Positions 60,075 through 64,000 of a stretch of 64,000 nt of DNA are shown one piece after another. Origin of the DNA: Nakamurella endophytica (GTDB taxonomy: Bacteria; Actinomycetota; Actinomycetes; Mycobacteriales; Nakamurellaceae); contig NZ_BMNA01000003.1 in assembly GCF_014646215.1 (NCBI RefSeq), positions 496,001 through 560,000 on the forward strand, read 5' to 3'. The notes under the pieces were generated by a model that worked only from the letters and a program-made list of their open reading frames with translations, ran no database searches and was not told the DNA's origin. A program made the translations under genes and the position numbers. The number at the start of each line of letters is the position of its first letter. The stretch's first letter is position 1.

Positions 60075-63000
60075 CGCTCGCGCCACCGGGCCCGCCGGCG
60101 CTGGTGCCGCCCGGGCCGGACGCGGCCGCGCCGCTGCCCTCCTTCGACGTCTGCGGACCGCTGCCGACCGGCACCACGGTGCTGGAGGCCAGCGCCGGCA
60201 CCGGCAAGACGCACACCGTCGGGGCGCTGGTCACCCGGTTCGTGGCCGAGGGCGTCGCCACCCTGGACGAGCTCCTGGTGGTCACCTTCGGCCGGAACGC
60301 CAGCATGGAGCTGCGGGAACGGGTCCGCGAGCAGCTGGTCGCGGCGGAGCGGGCGCTCGCCGACCCGGCGGGGACCCGCGCCCGCGGCGACCGGGACGTG
60401 CTGGGCCGGCTGGCCGGCGCCGACGGGGCCGGCGCGGACGAGGTCGCCGAGCGGCACCGCCGCCTGGTGCGGGCGCTGGCCGACTTCGAGGCCGCCACCA
60501 TCGCGACCACCCACCAGTTCTGCCAGCAGGTGCTCACCGGGCTGGGCGTGGCGGGCGACAGCGAGGCCGAGGCCACCCTGGTCGAGAACCTCGACGACCT
60601 GGTGCAGGAGGTGGCGGACGACCTCTACCTGCGCAAGTTCGGGATGCCGTCCGCGCAGGCCCCGGAGTTCGACCGGGAGCGGGCCCAGTGGATCGCCCGG
60701 TGCGCCGTCGCCGATCCGCAGGCACGCCTGGAGCCGGCCGACGCGCCGCCGCAGTCGCCGGCCGCGACGCTGCAGCGGTTCGCCTCCGCCGTGCGGCTGG
60801 AGCTGGAGCAGCGCAAGCGGCGGCTGGGCGTCCTGGGCTACGACGACCTGCTGACCCGGGTCGCGGTGGCCCTGCAGGACGACGGCGCGCCGGCCCGCGA
60901 CCGGATGCGGTCCCGCTGGCGGGTGGTGCTGGTCGACGAGTTCCAGGACACCGACCCGGTGCAGTGGGACGTGCTGCGGCTGGCCTTCCACGGCCACGCG
61001 ACCATCGTCCTGATCGGCGATCCCAAGCAGGCCATCTACGCCTTCCGCGGCGGTGACGTCACCACCTACCTGGCCGCGGCCCGGGTCGCCGACCACCGCG
61101 CCACCCTGGGCGAGAACTGGCGGGCCGACCCGCCGCTGGTGCAGGCGCTGCAGGTGCTGTTCGACGGAGCGGCGCTCGGTCACCCCGACATCGTGGTGCG
61201 CCCCGTCGTACCGGGGCGCAGCGGCACCCGGCTCGACGGCGCACCGTGCCCCGCGCCGCTCCGGCTCCGCGTCCTGGGCCGGCCGGCCGGTGGCAGAGGT
61301 GGGCGGTTCACCCCGATCGACAAGGTCCGCGGCCGCATCGCCGATGACCTGGCCCAGGACGTCGCCGCCCTGCTCGCCTCCGGCGCGACGTTCGACGGCC
61401 GACCGCTCACCGCGGGGGACGTCGCCGTGCTGGTGGGGACGCACGGGCAGGCCGACCACGTCCGCACGGCACTCGACCGGGCCGGCGTCCCGTCGGTGAT
61501 CGCGGCCGCCGGCAGCATCTACCTGACACCGGCCGCCGAGGACTGGCTGGTCGTGCTGGAGGCGCTCGAGCAGCCGCACCGCTCGGGCCGGGCTCGCGCC
61601 GCCGCGCTCACCCCGTTCCTCGGGCTGACCGCCGCGGACCTGGACCGCGGCGGCGACCGGCTCACCGACCTGCTCGGCGAGAAGTTCCGCCGGTGGGCGG
61701 ACCTGGTGACCGCCCGCGGCGTCGCCACGCTGCTCGAGCTGGCCGACGCCGAGGAGGGCATGCCGGCGCGGGTGCTCGCCCACGCCGGTGGCGAGCGGCA
61801 GATCACCGACCTGCGGCAACTCGGCCAGGAGCTGCAGGCCGCCGCCATGCGCGAGGGCCTCGGCCTGGCCGCGCTGGTCGAGTGGTTGCGGGAGCAGACC
61901 GACCGCGCCCAGCGGGAGCAGCAGGCCGCCGACCGGTTGCGCCGGCTGGAGAGCGAGGCCGCGGCGGTCCAGGTGCTCACCGTGCACACCAGCAAGGGCC
62001 TGCAGTTCCCGGTCGTCTACCTGCCGTTCGCCTTCGACCGGCACGTCAAGGACGACCTGGACCCGCTCACGCTGCACGACGCCGACGGGCACCGGGTGCT
62101 CGACGTCGGCGGCCCGGGCTCGGCCGGGCGGGCCGAACGGCAGGCCCGCGCACAGTCCGAGCTCGCCGGGGAGGCGCTCCGGCTGACCTACGTCGCGCTC
62201 ACCCGGGCGCAGTCGCAGGTCGTCACCTGGTGGGCGCCGTCGAACAACACGCCGGGATCCGGGCTGCACCGGCTCCTGTTCGGCCGCCGGCCCGGGCACC
62301 CGATCCCGGACGTCCTGGCCGTCCCGAACGAGACCGAGGTCGGCCGGGTGCTCGGCGACCTGGCCGCGCGCGGCGGCCCGGTCGTCGAGCGGGTCGCCGA
62401 CCGGCCCGACGAGCCGGCCGACACCGTGACGCTGCACCTCGCGCACGCCCCCGACCTGTCGGTCGGGCGCTGGGCCCGCACGCTGGACACCGCTTGGCGA
62501 CGGTCCTCCTACAGCGCCCTGTCCGCCGCCGCGCAGGCCGACGCGGCCGTGGTGGCACGGCCCGTTGCCACCGGCCCGGCGGCACCGGCCGACCGCACCG
62601 ACGGCGTCGTCGCCGCGAGGGATCCGGGCGTCACGTCCGAGCCGGAGACCGGCGAGCGCGACGACGAGGACCTGGACGTCGACCTGCTGGACACGGACGG
62701 GGAGCGTGGCCCGGCCGGTGACGGTGCGGACGAGGCGCTGCGGGCGGTGCCGTCGCCGATGGCGCAGCTGCCGACGGGCGCCACCTTCGGCACCCTGGTG
62801 CACGCGGTGTTCGAGCACGTCGACCCGCGGGCGGCCGACCTCTCCGCCGAACTGCTCGCCCGCTGCCGGGAACAGCTGGCCCGCCGGGCCGTCCCCGTCT
62901 CGGCCACCGACCTGGCCGCCGCGCTCGAACCGGTGCTGCGGACACCGCTCGGGCCGCTCGCGGACGGCCGGGCCCTGGCCGACATCGCCGTGCGCGACCG

Positions 63001-63604
63001 GCTGGCCGAGCTGGAGTTCGAGCTGCCCCTCGCCGGCGGCGACCGGCCGTCCGCGGACGTCGCGCTCGGCGACCTCGCTCCGCTGCTGCCGCGCCACCTG
63101 CCGGACGGCGACCCCCTGGTCGGCTACGCCGAGCGCCTGGCGTCCCCCGAGATGGCCGGCCTGTCCCTGCGCGGCTACCTGACCGGCAGCCTGGACGCCG
63201 TGCTGCGGCTGCCCGGTCCGCGGTACCTGGTGGCCGACTACAAGACCAACTGGCTCGCCGGGCCGGACGAGCCGTTGACCGCCTGGCACTACCGGCCGGT
63301 TGCCCTGCGGTCGGCGATGACGCACTCGGACTACCCGCTGCAGGCCCTGTTCTACTGCGTCGCGCTGCACCGGTTCCTGCGGTGGCGGCAGCCGGGCTAC
63401 CACCCGGAACGCCACCTCGGCGGGGTGCTCTACCTCTACGTCCGCGGCATGGCCGGGCCGGACGTGCTGGCCGGCGGCGATCCGGCCGCCGGCGACGACC
63501 CGGTCGCAGGCGGCGGCGCATCGCAGGGCCCGGGAGTGTTCGGCTGGCGCCCGCCGCCCGCCCTGGTGCTCGCGGTGTCGGACGTGCTGGACGGCGCGCG
63601 GTGA
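60071..63604 (+). CDS. recB: Exodeoxyribonuclease V beta chain
   Basis: 1,177 residues. UvrD-type helicase motifs: Walker A LEASAGTGKTHTVGALVTRF near residue 40, LVDEFQDTDPVQWDVL, IGDPKQAIYAFRGGD, VHTSKGLQFPVVYLPF and LTYVALTRAQSQVVTWW. The C-terminal nuclease has GYLTGSLDAVLRL and YLVADYKTNWLAG with the catalytic Asp and Lys. So both helicase and nuclease should be active. It is the 3'-5' helicase and nuclease of the complex that processes double-strand breaks and foreign DNA ends. The GTG at 60071 is coupled to recC, and its stop overlaps the recD start. Confidence 0.93.
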   Translation: MTLAPPGPPALVPPGPDAAAPLPSFDVCGPLPTGTTVLEASAGTGKTHTVGALVTRFVAEGVATLDELLVVTFGRNASMELRERVREQLVAAERALADPAGTRARGDRDVLGRLAGADGAGADEVAERHRRLVRALADFEAATIATTHQFCQQVLTGLGVAGDSEAEATLVENLDDLVQEVADDLYLRKFGMPSAQAPEFDRERAQWIARCAVADPQARLEPADAPPQSPAATLQRFASAVRLELEQRKRRLGVLGYDDLLTRVAVALQDDGAPARDRMRSRWRVVLVDEFQDTDPVQWDVLRLAFHGHATIVLIGDPKQAIYAFRGGDVTTYLAAARVADHRATLGENWRADPPLVQALQVLFDGAALGHPDIVVRPVVPGRSGTRLDGAPCPAPLRLRVLGRPAGGRGGRFTPIDKVRGRIADDLAQDVAALLASGATFDGRPLTAGDVAVLVGTHGQADHVRTALDRAGVPSVIAAAGSIYLTPAAEDWLVVLEALEQPHRSGRARAAALTPFLGLTAADLDRGGDRLTDLLGEKFRRWADLVTARGVATLLELADAEEGMPARVLAHAGGERQITDLRQLGQELQAAAMREGLGLAALVEWLREQTDRAQREQQAADRLRRLESEAAAVQVLTVHTSKGLQFPVVYLPFAFDRHVKDDLDPLTLHDADGHRVLDVGGPGSAGRAERQARAQSELAGEALRLTYVALTRAQSQVVTWWAPSNNTPGSGLHRLLFGRRPGHPIPDVLAVPNETEVGRVLGDLAARGGPVVERVADRPDEPADTVTLHLAHAPDLSVGRWARTLDTAWRRSSYSALSAAAQADAAVVARPVATGPAAPADRTDGVVAARDPGVTSEPETGERDDEDLDVDLLDTDGERGPAGDGADEALRAVPSPMAQLPTGATFGTLVHAVFEHVDPRAADLSAELLARCREQLARRAVPVSATDLAAALEPVLRTPLGPLADGRALADIAVRDRLAELEFELPLAGGDRPSADVALGDLAPLLPRHLPDGDPLVGYAERLASPEMAGLSLRGYLTGSLDAVLRLPGPRYLVADYKTNWLAGPDEPLTAWHYRPVALRSAMTHSDYPLQALFYCVALHRFLRWRQPGYHPERHLGGVLYLYVRGMAGPDVLAGGDPAAGDDPVAGGGASQGPGVFGWRPPPALVLAVSDVLDGAR

Positions 63605-64000
63605 CCGCCGCCCAGCCGCGCGGACCGCTGCCGCCGGTGCCGGGCCCGGACCGTGCCGGCGCACCGCCGGACGAGCGGACGGTCTTCGACGACCAGCACG
63701 ACGCCCGGCTGGCGCACGACGCCACCGGCCTGCTCGGCACCTTCAACGCGGCGGGGGTGCTGCAGGCCGCCGACGTGCACGTCGCGACCCGGCTCGGCGA
63801 GCTCGCCGGCGAGCCGGACGACACGGTGCGGTTGGCCCTGGCGCTCGCGGTCCGCGGTGTCCGGGAGGGCTCGGTCTGCGTGGACCTGAGCCGGCTGCCG
63901 GCGACGGCGCCGGACCTCCCGTGGCCGCCGGCCGAGCAGTGGGATGCGACCGTCACCGCCAGCCCGCTCGTCGGACCCGGTCGCCCCTTGCGCCGGGACC
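63601..64000 (+). CDS. recD: Exodeoxyribonuclease V alpha chain, N-terminal part (cut by window end)
   Basis: Only the first 133 codons are present. After a Pro-rich start comes LLGTFNAAGVLQAADVHVATRLGELAGEP and LALAVRGVREGSVCVDLSRLP. This is the RecD N-terminal domain that contacts RecC, found before the helicase domains. The GTG at 63601 overlaps the recB stop by 4 bp. The helicase motifs lie outside the window. Confidence 0.88.
   Translation, partial: MTAAQPRGPLPPVPGPDRAGAPPDERTVFDDQHDARLAHDATGLLGTFNAAGVLQAADVHVATRLGELAGEPDDTVRLALALAVRGVREGSVCVDLSRLPATAPDLPWPPAEQWDATVTASPLVGPGRPLRRD

Noticed and set aside
56871-60086. A 1,071-codon antisense open frame over recC
   Set aside because: Composition is Gln/Arg/Val/Gly-rich without any domain, while the sense frame is unmistakable RecC.
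56658-64000. RecBCD as part of a new defense island
   Set aside because: recC-recB-recD is a normal actinobacterial repair operon; closeness to the caspase gene alone is weak evidence.

Overview
The window is a contiguous piece of a very G+C-rich bacterial chromosome. Codons end overwhelmingly in G or C, GTG starts are common, and genes often overlap by 4 bp (ATGA/GTGA). The family content (CGNR regulator, DICT-domain EAL protein, ECF42 sigma factor with its DGPF partner, recC-recB-recD order, Tat-type lipoproteins) points to an actinomycete, possibly of the Frankineae/Nakamurella kind; that placement is inference. I see no rRNA, tRNA, CRISPR array, insertion sequence or prophage.

Layout. 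1-4598: the start of a zinc alcohol dehydrogenase, a membrane-anchored GT2 glycosyltransferase, a divergent CGNR regulator/EamA transporter pair, and a DeoR regulator divergent from a DUF4406-type protein with a perfect operator between them. 4611-24300: a large sugar and sugar-acid catabolic region of five transcription units. These are FAH hydrolase + SDR; GntR + SDR; lipoprotein + fused double permease + 2-hydroxyacid dehydrogenase; KDPG-type aldolase + FGGY kinase + GH36 alpha-galactosidase; and a six-gene operon of Ldh2 dehydrogenase, SMP-30 lactonase, SDR, and E1beta/E1alpha/E2 of a 2-oxoacid dehydrogenase, divergent from its own GntR regulator. Near-identical palindromes link the first GntR gene with the aldolase/transporter promoter region. 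The likely logic is glycoside uptake, hydrolysis, oxidation to lactone and acid, aldol or hydrolytic cleavage, and oxidation of the resulting 2-oxoacid or hydroxyacid. The exact sugar cannot be read from the sequence.

24432-29762: four glycosyltransferase genes (GT2/GT-B fusion, two GT4, one GT9). 29907-33905: a VOC protein, a quinone oxidoreductase, an EAL-DICT protein and an RNA 2'-phosphotransferase (KptA) with an Asp-rich insert. 33955-35813: two secreted proteins crossed by an A+T-richer tract with TTA codons. 36115-39034: a DHA2 drug exporter with a long hydrophilic N-terminus and a 3-hydroxyisobutyrate-dehydrogenase-like enzyme. 39083-48422: a double AsnC regulator divergent from an amidohydrolase, a complete Dpp/Opp-type ABC importer, a NodB-type deacetylase and a peptide-binding lipoprotein. 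48620-50194: a DGPF protein and an ECF42 sigma factor that appears to start at CTG, preceded by a TGTCGA-type promoter.

50393-55560 is the most interesting segment. A 1,440-residue protein joins a caspase-like protease domain (His92/Cys141), a STAND-type P-loop NTPase and a long WD40 array, and it converges on an alpha/beta hydrolase gene. A run of ten GT dipeptides, encoded by a hexanucleotide repeat, sits just behind the Walker A motif. The architecture fits a sensor-ATPase-protease conflict or cell-suicide system. It is followed by a methyltransferase gene and by recC-recB-recD (recD cut by the window end).
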